Positions 44,634-58,210 of a DNA stretch of 64,000 nucleotides are shown here, piece after piece. The notes under the pieces are model-generated. The model had not been told where the DNA came from. It ran no database searches and was given only the letters and a program-made list of their open reading frames with translations. Positions within the stretch are counted from its first letter, which is position 1. Each line of letters begins with the position of its first letter. The stretch spans positions 4,604,501 to 4,668,500 of the forward strand of contig NZ_VFOV01000001.1 of assembly GCF_006716315.1 (NCBI RefSeq). Direction: 5' to 3'. A program made the translations under genes and the position numbers. Origin of the DNA: Nocardioides albertanoniae. GTDB lineage: Bacteria > Actinomycetota > Actinomycetes > Propionibacteriales > Nocardioidaceae.

Positions 44634-45856
44634 GTCACCGGCTCCTCGGATGCTGACCGAGGTGTCTCGGTCAGGTCGCGGTTCCCTCGTGGAGCTCCAC
44701 GAGGGAGGTGGGTGTTCACCGAGCTACCTCGGTGAACATCGCTCAGCTGGTCGGCCACGATCCGTTCGCCGACCCGCTCGAGCAGAGCAGCACCGTCGCT
44801 CAGGCATCGGCGCAGGTCGGGTTCGATGTCCGCCAAGGCGTACGCAGCCTCGATCCCGGCCGCCCGCAGCCGGTCGTCGTCGAGGTGGTTGACCCCGCAG
44901 ACCGCCACCACCGGCACGCCCGCGCGGGTGGCCACGGCGGAGACGCCGGCCGGCGCCTTTCCGCGCAGCGTCTGCTCGTCGAGGGCGCCCTCGCCGGTCA
45001 CGACGAGCGCAGCGCCGTCCAGGGCTGCGTCGAAACCGACGAGCTCGAGCACGAGGTCGATCCCCGAGCGAAGCTCGGCGCCCAGCAGCGCGAGTGCGGC
45101 GAACCCGACGCCGCCCGCAGCCCCGGCGCCGGGGCTGTCTCGAAGGTCGCGGCCGGTCGAGGCGGCGACGACGTCTGCCCAGTGACCGAGCGCGGCGTCG
45201 AGGCGTCTCACCTGGTCGGCGTCGGCGCCTTTCTGCGGGCCGTAGACCGCGGCCGCGCCGTGGGGTCCGGTCAGCGGGTTGTCGACGTCGCAGGCGACGG
45301 TGATCTCGACCCCGTCGATCCGTCGGCGCAGGTCACCCAGGTCGAGGCTGGCCACCTCTGCCAGGCCGGCGCCGCCGTCGGCGACCGGACCATCGACGGC
45401 GGTGGACAGCCGGGCCCCGAGACCGCGGACCAGGCCGGCCCCGCCGTCGGTGCTGGCGCTGCCCCCGATGCCGAGCACGATCCGGCGGCAGCCGGCGTCG
45501 ATCGCGGCGGCCATGACCTGTCCGGCACCGATGCTGGAGGCACCCATCGGATCCGGCGGCCCCGGCAACCGGGCAAGCCCGGCCGCGTCGGCCAGCTCGA
45601 CGACGGCGACATCGCCGTGGCGGGCGTACGCACTCAGGACCAGGTCTCCGGTCGGCCCGGTCACCGTGACCGGAACGACGACATACCCGGCGGACTCCGC
45701 CGCGGCCAGGGTGCCGTCACCGCCGTCGGCGACCGGGATCGCGTCGACGACCACATCGGTGCGCCCACGGCGCATCCCGGTGCCCACCGCTGCCGCGACC
45801 TCGGCAGCGGTGAGCGACCCCTTGAACTTGTCGGAGGCGATCAGCACGCGGACCAT
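44630..45856 (-). CDS. glxK: glycerate kinase (class II) with repeat-derived C-terminus
   Basis: The 408-residue protein has the glycerate kinase fold with ASDKFKGSLTAAEVA at the start, VADGGDGT, GIGGSASTDGGAG and TGEGALDEQTLRGKAP. It phosphorylates glycerate, the last step of glyoxylate use through tartronate semialdehyde. Family members end near residue 370-380. Here residues about 373-403 (SDVHRGSSVNTHLPRGAPRG and onward) are encoded by the 90-bp repeat element, an apparent in-frame extension. It starts 10 bases after gcl. Confidence 0.9.
   Translation of the reverse strand: MVRVLIASDKFKGSLTAAEVAAAVGTGMRRGRTDVVVDAIPVADGGDGTLAAAESAGYVVVPVTVTGPTGDLVLSAYARHGDVAVVELADAAGLARLPGPPDPMGASSIGAGQVMAAAIDAGCRRIVLGIGGSASTDGGAGLVRGLGARLSTAVDGPVADGGAGLAEVASLDLGDLRRRIDGVEITVACDVDNPLTGPHGAAAVYGPQKGADADQVRRLDAALGHWADVVAASTGRDLRDSPGAGAAGGVGFAALALLGAELRSGIDLVLELVGFDAALDGAALVVTGEGALDEQTLRGKAPAGVSAVATRAGVPVVAVCGVNHLDDDRLRAAGIEAAYALADIEPDLRRCLSDGAALLERVGERIVADQLSDVHRGSSVNTHLPRGAPRGNRDLTETPRSASEEPVT
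44650..44739 (-). repeat. 90-bp triple-hairpin element, copy 2 (in frame in glxK)
   Basis: In reverse orientation this is a gap-free match to the copies at 3422 and 54846. Its central stem is CCCTCG/CGAGGG where copy 3 has CCTTCG/CGAAGG, a compensatory change. Its translation forms the tail of glycerate kinase. It is followed by CCGAGGAG, the ribosome-binding region of the FAH gene. Confidence 0.85.
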
Positions 45857-45866
45857 CGCTCGCCGA

Positions 45867-47642
45867 TCAGCTCATCGGCACGAGTGCGGTCGGGGCGTGC
45901 TCAGCACGCTCGGCCAGCTCCTCGAACTCCACGACACCGTCGATCTCGACACCCATCGACACGTTGGTGACCCGCTCGAGGATGACCTCGACGAGCACCG
46001 GCACGCGGTATTCGGCCATCAGCGCCTTGGCCTTCTCGAAGGCATCGCCGAGATCGGCCGGGTCGGTGACGCGTACGGACTTGCAGCCCAGCCCCTCGGC
46101 GACCTTCAGGTGATCGACGCCGTAGCCGTCGACCTCGGGGCTGTTGACGTTGTCGAAGGCGAGCTGCACGAAGTAATCCATCTCGAAGCCGCGCTGCGCC
46201 TGGCGGATGAGGCCGAGGTAGGAGTTGTTCACGACCACGTGGATGTAGGGGATGTTGAACTGGGCGCCGACGGCCAGCTCCTCGATCAGGAACTGGAAGT
46301 CGTAGTCGCCCGAGAGCGCGACGACCTGCCCGTCGGGCACGGCGGTCGCGACCCCCAGCGCGGCCGGGAGGGTCCAGCCGAGCGGACCCGCCTGACCTGC
46401 GTTGATCCAGTGCCGCGGCTTGTAGACGTGCAGCATCTGCGCCGCCTGGATCTGGGAGAGACCGATCGTGGTGACGTAGCGCGTGTCGGCCCCGAAGGCA
46501 CGGTTCATCTCCTCGTAGACCCGCTGCGGCTTGATCGGGATGTCGTCGAAGTGCGTCTTGCGCTGCAGCGTGCGCTTGCGCTCGGCGCACTCCTGCGCCC
46601 AGGCCGTGCGGTCGACCAGCGTGCCGGCGGCGGACCGTTCGCGGGCGACCTCGACGAGCACCTCGAGCGCCGCGCGGGCGTCGGAGACGATCGAGTAGTC
46701 GGGGGCGAAGACCCGGCCGATCTGGGTCGGCTCGATGTCGATGTGCACGAACGTACGTCCGGCGGTGTAGGTCTCGATCGAGCCGGTGTGACGGTTGGCC
46801 CACCGGTTGCCGATGCCGAGCACGAAGTCGCTGGCGAGCATCGTCGCGTTGCCGTAGCGGTGGGCGGTCTGGAGGCCGGCCATGCCCGCGTTGAGCAGGT
46901 GGTCGTCGGGGAGCGCGCCCCAGCCCATCAGCGTCGGGACGACCGGCACACCGGTGACCTCGGCGAGCTCGACCAGCAGGTCGGCGGCGTCGGCGTTGAT
47001 CACGCCACCGCCGGCGACGATCAGCGGACGCTCCGCCTCGAGCATCATCGTCAGGGCCTTCTCCGCCTGCGCCCGGCTGGCCGCCGGCTTCGCGACCGGC
47101 AGCGGTTCGTACGTCTCGATGTCGAAGTCGATCTCGGCGAGCTGTACGTCGAGCGGGAGGTCGACCAGGACCGGGCCGGGACGTCCCTCGCGCATCAGCC
47201 GGAAGGCCTTCTGGAAGGTGCCCGGCACCTGGGCGGCCTCCATCACGGTGACCGCCATCTTGGTGAGCGGACCGGCGATCGAGGCGATGTCGACGGCCTG
47301 GAAGTCTTCCTTGTGGAGCTTCGCGACCGGGGCCTGGCCGGTGATGCACAGGATCGGGATCGAGTCGGCGGAGGCCGAGTAGAGGCCGGTGATCATGTCG
47401 GTGCCGGCCGGGCCGGAGGTGCCGATGCAGACGCCGATGTTGCCGGGCGCGGCGCGGGTGTAGCCCTCGGCCATGTGGGAGGCGGCCTCGACGTGGCGGG
47501 CCAGCACATGGTCGAGACCACCGTGCTGGCGCATCGCGCTGTAGAACGGGTTGATCGCGGCGCCGGGGAGGCCGAACAGCTGGGTCGCGCCCTCCTTCTC
47601 CAGGATCAGGACGGCGGCGTCGACCGCGCGCATGCGTGCCAT
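45867..47642 (-). CDS. gcl: glyoxylate carboligase (tartronate-semialdehyde synthase)
   Basis: The 591-residue thiamine-diphosphate enzyme has the FAD/ThDP architecture of acetolactate synthases but with Val51 ([14 protein letters not shown]) at the position of the usual catalytic glutamate, the hallmark of Gcl. Also visible are [15 protein letters not shown] and the ThDP motif SGDYDFQF ... [11 protein letters not shown]. Two glyoxylates condense to tartronate semialdehyde and CO2. The ATG at 47642 is one base after the glxR stop. The operon order is hyi, glxR, gcl, glxK, FAH. Confidence 0.95.
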   Translation of the reverse strand: MARMRAVDAAVLILEKEGATQLFGLPGAAINPFYSAMRQHGGLDHVLARHVEAASHMAEGYTRAAPGNIGVCIGTSGPAGTDMITGLYSASADSIPILCITGQAPVAKLHKEDFQAVDIASIAGPLTKMAVTVMEAAQVPGTFQKAFRLMREGRPGPVLVDLPLDVQLAEIDFDIETYEPLPVAKPAASRAQAEKALTMMLEAERPLIVAGGGVINADAADLLVELAEVTGVPVVPTLMGWGALPDDHLLNAGMAGLQTAHRYGNATMLASDFVLGIGNRWANRHTGSIETYTAGRTFVHIDIEPTQIGRVFAPDYSIVSDARAALEVLVEVARERSAAGTLVDRTAWAQECAERKRTLQRKTHFDDIPIKPQRVYEEMNRAFGADTRYVTTIGLSQIQAAQMLHVYKPRHWINAGQAGPLGWTLPAALGVATAVPDGQVVALSGDYDFQFLIEELAVGAQFNIPYIHVVVNNSYLGLIRQAQRGFEMDYFVQLAFDNVNSPEVDGYGVDHLKVAEGLGCKSVRVTDPADLGDAFEKAKALMAEYRVPVLVEVILERVTNVSMGVEIDGVVEFEELAERAEHAPTALVPMS

Positions 47643-47643
47643 G

Positions 47644-48537
47644 TCAGTTCTCCTTCTCGGTGGTCGAGCCGCTGAGGCGCTCGACGCCCCGGAGCAGCCC
47701 GGAGTGGTCCAGGCCGCCGTCGCCGTTGGCACGGGCGCTCGCCATCAGCTGGGCGACCAGCGAGCCGAGCGGGACGACGACGCCGGCCTCACGGGCGGCG
47801 GAGGTGACGATCCCCATGTCCTTGTGGTGCAGGTCGATCCGGAAGCCGGGCTGGAAGGAGCGGGTCAGCATGTTCTCCTTCTTCTGGTTGAGCACGCTCG
47901 AGCCCGCGAGCCCGCCGCCGAGCACCTCGAGGGCGGCCTTCGTGTCTACGCCGTACGCCTCGAGGAAGACGACCGCCTCCGAGAGCGCCTGGATGTTGGC
48001 GGCGACGATGAGCTGGTTGGCCGCCTTGACCGTCTGGCCGGCGCCGCTCGGGCCGACGTGGACGACGGTCTTGCCGACGGCGTCGAAGAGGGGCTTGGCG
48101 GTGGCGAAGTCGTCTCCGGAGCCGCCGACCATGATGGAGAGCGCGGCGTTCTTCGCGCCGGCCTCGCCACCGGAGACCGGGGCGTCGAGGATGCGGAAGC
48201 CACGCTCGGTGGCCTGCTCGGCGAGCCCCGCGCTCACGTCGGGCCGGATGCTGGAGAAGTCGATGATCAGCGCACCGGCGGGGGCGGACTCGAAGACGCC
48301 GCCCTCGGCGGTGAGGACCTCCTCGACGTGGGGCGAGTCCGGGACCATGACGCAGACGACGTCGGCGTCACGGCAGGCGTCGGCGGTCGTTGTGGCGGCG
48401 CGGCCGCCGGCCTCGACGAGCGGCTTCGCCCGGTCGAGCGAGTGGTCGTAGCCGGCGACGGTGTGGCCGGCGGCGGCCAGGTGGACGGCCATCGGGTTGC
48501 CCATGATGCCGAGGCCGATGAAGGCGATGTTGGTCAT
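47644..48537 (-). CDS. glxR: 2-hydroxy-3-oxopropionate (tartronate semialdehyde) reductase
   Basis: The 297-residue 3-hydroxyisobutyrate-dehydrogenase-type enzyme has the N-terminal NAD motif [14 protein letters not shown], the family motif [22 protein letters not shown] (here shortened), and the catalytic lysine in [15 protein letters not shown]. It reduces tartronate semialdehyde to D-glycerate between Gcl and GlxK. It lies 33 bases after hyi. Confidence 0.93.
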   Translation of the reverse strand: MTNIAFIGLGIMGNPMAVHLAAAGHTVAGYDHSLDRAKPLVEAGGRAATTTADACRDADVVCVMVPDSPHVEEVLTAEGGVFESAPAGALIIDFSSIRPDVSAGLAEQATERGFRILDAPVSGGEAGAKNAALSIMVGGSGDDFATAKPLFDAVGKTVVHVGPSGAGQTVKAANQLIVAANIQALSEAVVFLEAYGVDTKAALEVLGGGLAGSSVLNQKKENMLTRSFQPGFRIDLHHKDMGIVTSAAREAGVVVPLGSLVAQLMASARANGDGGLDHSGLLRGVERLSGSTTEKEN

Positions 48538-48570
48538 GATGATCTCTCCTACGGAGTGGTCAGGCGTTGG

Positions 48571-49392
48571 TCAGCGGGTGGCGGTGGCGGCGCCGCGGCG
48601 CTCGCGCGGGAGCCAGTCGAAGCTGGCGGCGGAGGTCGTGGCGGGCTTGTACTCCAGCCCGACCCAGCCGGAGTAGCCGGCCGCCTCGAGGGCGGCGAGC
48701 TGCCGACCGAGCGGGAGATCGCCGGTGCCGGGCTCGTTGCGGCCCGGGGCGTCGGCGATCTGCACGTGGGTGGTGCGTGCGGCGTACGCAGCGATGACCG
48801 CGTCGACGTCGTCGCCGTTCACGGCGAGGTGGTAGAGGTCGGCGAGCAGGCCGATGTTGGCCTCGCTGGCCCGGTCGATCACGGCCACGGCGTCGGCGGC
48901 GGTGAGCAACGGGTAACGCTCGGCGCCGCTGACCGGCTCGACCAGCACGGTGCCGCCGATGCGGGCCGCGGCACGGGCGGCCAGCGCGAGGTTCTCGGCG
49001 CCGAGCTCGTCCTGCTCCTCGGCGGAGACACCGTCGACGCGGTTGCCGTAGAGCGCGTTGAACGCGGTGCAGCCGAGGCGCTCACCGATGCCGATCGTGG
49101 CCTCGATGTTGTCGCGGAACTCGCTCGACCGGGCCGGCCACGAGACCAGGCCCCGGTCGCCGCCGGGCATGTCTCCGGCGAAGAAGTTGAGGCCGACCAG
49201 GCTCACGCCGGCGTCCTGAACGGCGGCGACGAAGGCGTCCGTCTCCTTGTCGGAGGGCACCGCCCCGGCGAAGGGCCACCAGAACTCCACCGCGTCGAAG
49301 CCTGCGGCCTTGACCGCCGCGGGGCGCTCGAGCAGCGGGAGCTCTGTGAACAGGATCGAGCAGTTCACCTCGTAGCGGAGCTGGTGAGACAT
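48571..49392 (-). CDS. hyi: hydroxypyruvate isomerase
   Basis: The 273-residue xylose-isomerase-like TIM-barrel protein starts LRYEVNCSILFTELPLLERPA, as Hyi does, and has the metal-binding residues in GTVLVEPVS, LLADLYHLAVNGD and GLEYKP. It interconverts hydroxypyruvate and tartronate semialdehyde. GGAAGG stands seven bases before the ATG at 49392; this ribosome-binding site overlaps the TTCCG-N5-CGGAA palindrome. It heads the glyoxylate operon. Confidence 0.92.
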   Translation of the reverse strand: MSHQLRYEVNCSILFTELPLLERPAAVKAAGFDAVEFWWPFAGAVPSDKETDAFVAAVQDAGVSLVGLNFFAGDMPGGDRGLVSWPARSSEFRDNIEATIGIGERLGCTAFNALYGNRVDGVSAEEQDELGAENLALAARAAARIGGTVLVEPVSGAERYPLLTAADAVAVIDRASEANIGLLADLYHLAVNGDDVDAVIAAYAARTTHVQIADAPGRNEPGTGDLPLGRQLAALEAAGYSGWVGLEYKPATTSAASFDWLPRERRGAATATR

Positions 49393-49401
49393 CTCGCGTC
49401 C

Positions 49402-49416
49402 TTCCGTATTGCGGAA
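49402..49416. promoter_or_regulatory. perfect palindrome TTCCG-N5-CGGAA upstream of hyi
   Basis: TTCCGTATTGCGGAA is a perfect dyad overlapping the hyi ribosome-binding site. It is the best example of a motif also present at 42940-42975 and, weaker, at 62897-62923. A bound repressor here would block transcription and/or translation of the glyoxylate operon. Confidence 0.65.
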
Positions 49417-49585
49417 TTTGATTTCTACTATTCGAAATATAAGGATGACCCGCGAGTCGCGTCAACCTCGATCGGGTCTCCGGTCGAAAACTGAGGAAGA
49501 ACCGACAACGGCCTCCCCCGCGCGGGCGCAGGCGTTGTACGTTCCTCCAAGACGCGGCGTACGGACGAGCAACCGTGGAGGCACC

Positions 49586-51118
49586 GTGCTGTTGGCAGAG
49601 CTGTTGGAGACGGCCAGCCTGGGGCTGCGGCTGCTGCACGCGCCCGAGGGGGCGTTGGACCGCCCCGTGGGGCGATCCGTCACGATCGACCTGCTGGAGC
49701 CGGGGCGCTATCTGACCGGTGGCGAGCTCGTGCTCACCGGCCTGGTCTGGCGCCGTGACCCGGCCGACAGCGAGACCTTCGTGTCCTCGATCGCGGCGGG
49801 TGGTGCGACCTGCCTGCTGGCGGGCGCGGCCCTCCTCGGCGCGGTGCCCGACGACCTCGTCGCGGCCTGTCGTCACCATCGGGTCGCCCTGGTCGAGGTG
49901 CCCGGAGATGTCGCGTTCGCCGACGTGAGCGAGCATGTCGCGGCCGCGGGAGCCGCCGGCGAGAGCGCCCGGATGTCAGCCAGCCTGGCCCGTCAGCGTC
50001 AGCTCCTCTCCGCCATCGCCTCGGGTCGCAGCCTCGACGAGATCGCCGCGCGGGTGGCCTCCGAGATCGGCCACGCCTGCCGGGTGATCACCGCCAACGG
50101 CCGACATGTCGTGCCCGGTCCCGGAGAGCTCGACGCCGAGACCGTCGACACCCTCACCCACCGCTTCCTGACCGCCGACATGCTGCCCGCGGTCTCCGAG
50201 GCCGACGGCCGCGGCTACTCGCTCTTCCCGGTCGGGTCGGGGCTCGCCGATCGACTCACCGGATGGACCGTCGCGGTCGAGGGCGACCACACCGGCTGGC
50301 CCCGTGAAGACCTCGACATGGTCCACGAGTTCGGCGCGATCACCGCCCTCGACCGTTCGCGCCGCGACGAGGGCCAACGCGTGCGGCGCCCCCTGGCGGC
50401 CGAGACCCTCGCCCACCTCGAGGCCGGTGCGTCGCCCGCCGAGATCGCGACCGGGCTACGCCAGTCCGGGCTCGACCCCGACCGACCGCTCGTGCTCGCC
50501 GTCGCCGAGCTCGGCCCGGGCGGCCCGCCCGATGCCGCTGCCGCGGTGCTCGAGGATGTCGCCCTCGGCCTGGGTCCCTCCGTGGTCGCCAACGCCCGCG
50601 ACGGCCGCGCGGTCGCCTTCCTCCCCTCCCTCCCCGACCTCACCGACCAGCTGCGCCGCTCGCTCTCCCGGCTGTCCCCCGCGCTGGTCCGCGGCTCGCT
50701 GTCGGTGGGCCTGAGCGGCGAGAGCGGCCTCGGCGCACTCGCCGGCGCACTGGAGGAGGCGCGGTTCGCCCACCGGGTCGCGCGCTCCGGCGGCGGCGCG
50801 GTGACGCTCTCCAGCTCCGAGGAGGTCACCTCCCACGTGCTGCTGCTCGCCACCGTGCCCGACGACATCCGCCGCACCTATGCCCAGCGAGTGCTCGGCC
50901 CCGTGATCGATCACGACCAGCGCACCGGCAGCGACCTGGTCTCCACCCTCGACCAGTTCCTCAGCAGCGCGGGCTCATGGACGCGTACGGCCGAGACGCT
51001 CCATCTCCACGTCAACAGCGTGCGCTACCGGATCTCCCGCGTCGAGGAGCTGACCGGGCGCGACCTGACCACGATGGAGGACCGGGTCGACGTCTTCCTC
51101 GCGCTCCGCTCGCTCTAG
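49586..51118 (+). CDS. PucR family transcriptional regulator
   Basis: The 510-residue protein has the purine catabolism PucR N-terminal domain (VLLAELLETASLGLRLL ... VTIDLLEPGRYLTGGELVLTG), a middle GGDEF-like/CdaR region and the C-terminal PucR HTH (WTRTAETLHLHVNSVRYRIS). PucR activates purine degradation genes in Bacillus; here it stands divergent from hyi and upstream of the xdh cluster. The GTG at 49586 has GGAGG upstream and gives the correct N-terminus; the open frame back to 49409 is not used. Confidence 0.9.
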   Translation: MLLAELLETASLGLRLLHAPEGALDRPVGRSVTIDLLEPGRYLTGGELVLTGLVWRRDPADSETFVSSIAAGGATCLLAGAALLGAVPDDLVAACRHHRVALVEVPGDVAFADVSEHVAAAGAAGESARMSASLARQRQLLSAIASGRSLDEIAARVASEIGHACRVITANGRHVVPGPGELDAETVDTLTHRFLTADMLPAVSEADGRGYSLFPVGSGLADRLTGWTVAVEGDHTGWPREDLDMVHEFGAITALDRSRRDEGQRVRRPLAAETLAHLEAGASPAEIATGLRQSGLDPDRPLVLAVAELGPGGPPDAAAAVLEDVALGLGPSVVANARDGRAVAFLPSLPDLTDQLRRSLSRLSPALVRGSLSVGLSGESGLGALAGALEEARFAHRVARSGGGAVTLSSSEEVTSHVLLLATVPDDIRRTYAQRVLGPVIDHDQRTGSDLVSTLDQFLSSAGSWTRTAETLHLHVNSVRYRISRVEELTGRDLTTMEDRVDVFLALRSL

Positions 51119-51141
51119 CTCGCTTCGACTCCCGCAACTCG

Positions 51142-51214
51142 CTGTAACACGTCGTTCGTAGGACTACTCGCCCTATTGGAACGACCGGATAGTCCTACGA
51201 ACAGCGTGTTACAG
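51142..51214. repeat. large inverted repeat between pucR and the permease fusion gene
   Basis: Two arms of 25 bases pair perfectly except for three central bases: CTGTAACACG (51142-51151) with 51205-51214 and TTCGTAGGACTA (51155-51166) with 51190-51201, spacer 23 bases. It is 24 bases after the pucR stop and could be a terminator, a tandem-operator site or a REP-like element. The remaining about 160 bases to the next gene hold only the promoter and GAGAAAGGTG ribosome-binding site. Confidence 0.75.
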
Positions 51215-51378
51215 CCGACCTCGACGCCCGACATTTGGCGGATCACACAAACGACTCGATTCACCTCGTCGGCATCTTCGGATGATCAGCGGATGCCCTG
51301 CGGGCCACGAACGAGGAAAGGTGTGGTGTACGTCACGCTCACCAACCGCGAAAGCGCCCCCGAGAAAGGTGTGAGGCG

Positions 51379-53330
51379 ATGAACGCCAGAGCAGCCCTGA
51401 GGTCGATCAGACCGCAGAAGAAGAGCGCCAGCCACGCCGTCCATCCCGTCGACGAGGTCCTTCCGGCGGGCAAGCTCGCCGTCTACGGCCTGCAGCACGT
51501 GCTCGCGTTCTACGCCGGTGCGGTGATCGTGCCGATCCTGCTCGCCAACGCGATCGGGCTGAGCCAGGCCGAGCTGATCCACCTGATCAACGCTGACCTG
51601 TTCACCTGCGGCATCGCCTCGATCATCCAGTCGGTCGGCTTCTGGAAGGTCGGCGTACGTCTGCCGCTGCTCCAGGGCGTCACCTTCACCGCCGTCTCGC
51701 CGATGATCGCGATCGGGATGGCTGCCGGCGGCGGCACCGACGGTCTGCTCGTCATCTACGGAGCGGTCATCGTGGCCGGGCTGGCGACCTTCTTCATCGC
51801 GCCCTTCTTCAGCAAGCTGATCCGGTTCTTCCCGCCGGTCGTGACCGGCTCGGTGATCACCATCATCGGCATCGCCCTGCTGCCGGTGGCCGCCGCCGAC
51901 GCGACCGGCGGCTCCGGCCCGACCTCCGACCCCACCAGCGGCCGCAACCTCGCCTACGCCCTCGGCACGCTGGCCCTGATCGTGGTCATCCAGCGCATGT
52001 TCAAGGGCTTCATGGCCACCGTCGCCGTGCTCGTCGGCCTCGTCGTCGGCACCCTGGTCGCCTGGGCGCTCGGCGACGCCCACTTCGACGCGGTCGCCAG
52101 CTCCAGCTGGGTCGGCGTCACCACCCCGTTCCACTTCGGCTGGCCACAGTTCTCCGCCGCCGCGATCGTCTCGATGGTGGTCGTCATGATGATCACCGCG
52201 GTCGAGACCACCGGCGACGTCTTCGCCACCGGCGAGATCGTCGAGAAGCGCGTCGGCCGCACCGACATCGCCCGGGCCCTGCGCGCCGACGGCCTGGCCA
52301 CCACGCTCGGCGGCGTCTTCAACTCCTTCCCCTACACCTGCTTCGCCGAGAACGTCGGCCTGGTGCGACTGACCCGGGTCAAGAGCCGCTGGGTCGTCGC
52401 GGCCGCCGGCGTGTTCATGCTGCTGATCGGGCTGCTCCCGAAGGTCGGCGCGATCGTCGCCGGCATACCTCACCCGGTCCTCGGCGGCGCCGCCCTGGCG
52501 ATGTTCGCGACGGTCGCCGTCGTCGGCTTCCAGACGCTCACCAAGGTCGACTTCCACGACCACCGCAACGTGGTGATCGTGGCGACGAGCGTCGGCCTGG
52601 CGATGTACGTCACCGCGCAGCCCGAGGTCTCCCAGGCCGTGCCGGGATGGGCCGAGATCATCTTCGGCAGCGGTATCACCCTCGGCAGCCTCACCGCGAT
52701 CGTGCTCAACATCGTCTTCCACCACGTCGGCCCCGACTGGGGACCGGTCGTCGCCGGCCAGCCGGGCGACGGCGTACGCCTCGACCAGGTCAACGAGATG
52801 GACCGCGCCGAGTTCGTGGAGACCTTCGACGGTCTCTTCCAGGGGCCGAGGTGGATGGTGGAGCGGGCCTGGTCGCAGCGTCCGTTCGACGACACCCACG
52901 CGCTGCGTCGTGCCTTCCAGGACGCGCTCTTCGGCGGCTCCGTCGAGGAGCAGCGCGAGCTGATCGAGGCCTACCCCGAGCTCGGATCGCGCCTGGTCTC
53001 CGAGGGCAACCTCGGCGAGGAGTCGCTGCGCGACCAGTCCTTCCGCGGCCTGACTCACCTGACCGAGCCCGACCAGGAGGCGCTCAACGAGCTCACCGAC
53101 GCCTATCACGAACGGTTCGACTTCCCCCTCGTCATCTCCGTGCGCGACGTCGACTCGCTCGACCGGATCCTCGCCGAGGGTCGCGACCGGCTCGGCAACT
53201 GCGCACGGCAGGAGCACGCCGCCGCGCTGATCGAGATCGCCAAGATCGCCGGCCACCGCTTCGACGACTTCCTGCACGACGCCAACCCGATCCACAGCGC
53301 CCGCACCCGCAAGCCGATCCGGAGTCAACG

Positions 53331-53334
<4 letters not shown>
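51379..53334 (+). CDS. NCS2 xanthine/urate-type permease fused to OHCU decarboxylase-like domain
   Basis: Residues 1-455 form a nucleobase-cation symporter-2 permease (YGLQHVLAFYAGAVIVPILL; LPLLQGVTFTAVSPM; the substrate motif FNSFPYTCFAENVGLVRLT). Residues about 465-640 form a UraD-like domain (VNEMDRAEFVETFDGLFQGP ... FPLVISVRDVD). Compared with the separate UraD in this window, the catalytic His is Tyr532 and the catalytic Glu is Asp552, at the same 20-residue spacing, so the domain may be weak, altered or regulatory. The stop overlaps the xdh gene start (ATGA). Confidence 0.9.
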
Positions 53335-54833
<1,499 letters not shown>

Positions 54834-54845
54834 GCGACCCGCGGA

Positions 54846-54935
54846 ATGGTCACCGAGGTGGCTCGGTGAGCGCCCACTGCCTTCGTGGAGGTCCACGAAG
54901 GAACTGCACCCGGACCGAGTCACCTCGGTCAGCAT
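54846..54935 (+). repeat. 90-bp triple-hairpin element, copy 3
   Basis: A gap-free 90-bp match to copies 1 and 2, lying between xdhA (stop 54833) and xdhB. Its central stem is CCTTCG/CGAAGG around TGGAGGTCCA. It is directly followed by CCGAGGAGG, the ribosome-binding site of xdhB, the same arrangement as copy 2 before the FAH gene. It is open in the xdhB frame. Confidence 0.85.
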
Positions 54936-54951
54936 CCGAGGAGGCCCCGGC

Positions 54952-57339
<2,388 letters not shown>

Positions 57340-57344
57340 CGACC

Positions 57345-58205
57345 GTGGAGTGGTTGAAGGCCGTCCAGCGGCTGCGTGAGCAGCGGATCCCCGGCGTACT
57401 CGTGACCCTGACGTCCGTGCGCGGCCACTCGCCGCGTGAGGCCGGCGCGAAAATGGTGGTGTCCGCCGAGCACACCTGGGCTACCGTCGGCGGCGGCAAT
57501 CTCGAGGCGGTCGCGATCGAGCGCGCTCGCGCCATGCTGACCGACCATCCCGACCGGCTCGAGGAGGAGGCGGTGCCCGAGATGATGCAGCTGTCGCTCT
57601 CCGACAAGGCGCCCTACCAGCACGGGGTCCAGTGCTGCGGTGGCGAGGTCGAGCTGCTGCTCGAGCCGCTGCCGGTCGTGCCGTCGGTGGCCATCTTCGG
57701 GATGGGCCACGTCGGGCTCGAGCTGGCCCGCATCCTGGCCCGCCACGACCTCGAGCTGCACCTCGTCGACTCCCGCGCCGCCCAGCTCTCCGCTGAGCAC
57801 CTGCACGGCCTGGACGACGCCGTCGCCGGCATCCACGTGCACCAGGTGCCGGTGCTGCCCGAGCTCGTCATCAGCGAGCTCCCCCAGGGCACCCATGTGC
57901 TGGTGATGACCCACGACCACGCCGAGGACGCCGCACTCTGCGATGCCGCGCTGCGTACGTTCACGGCCGACGCCTCCCACCTGGCATCGATCGGGCTGAT
58001 CGGCTCCAGCGCCAAGTGGAGCCGGTTCCGCGCCAAGCTCGCCGACGAGGGCCACACGCCCGAGGCGATCGCCCGCATCACCACACCCATCGGGCTCCCC
58101 GACCTCGGGGGCAAGGAGCCCGCCACCATCGCGGTCAGCGTTGCGGCTCGGTTGCTGCAGCTCTTCGCCGGCGATCCCGCACAGACCGAACAACCATCAA
58201 GGTGA
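57345..58205 (+). CDS. xdhC: xanthine dehydrogenase accessory protein XdhC
   Basis: The 286-residue protein has the XdhC N-terminal motif (GVLVTLTSVRGHSPREAGAKM ... GGGNLEAVAIERA, with CCGG at GVQCCGGEVEL) and the C-terminal Rossmann domain (VAIFGMGHVGLELARIL ... GLIGSSAKWSRF). It sulphurates and inserts the molybdenum cofactor into XdhB. GTG at 57345 has GGGAGG eight bases upstream; GTG at 57336 is the alternative, overlapping the xdhB stop. Confidence 0.9.
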   Translation: MEWLKAVQRLREQRIPGVLVTLTSVRGHSPREAGAKMVVSAEHTWATVGGGNLEAVAIERARAMLTDHPDRLEEEAVPEMMQLSLSDKAPYQHGVQCCGGEVELLLEPLPVVPSVAIFGMGHVGLELARILARHDLELHLVDSRAAQLSAEHLHGLDDAVAGIHVHQVPVLPELVISELPQGTHVLVMTHDHAEDAALCDAALRTFTADASHLASIGLIGSSAKWSRFRAKLADEGHTPEAIARITTPIGLPDLGGKEPATIAVSVAARLLQLFAGDPAQTEQPSR

Positions 58206-58210
58206 CCACC

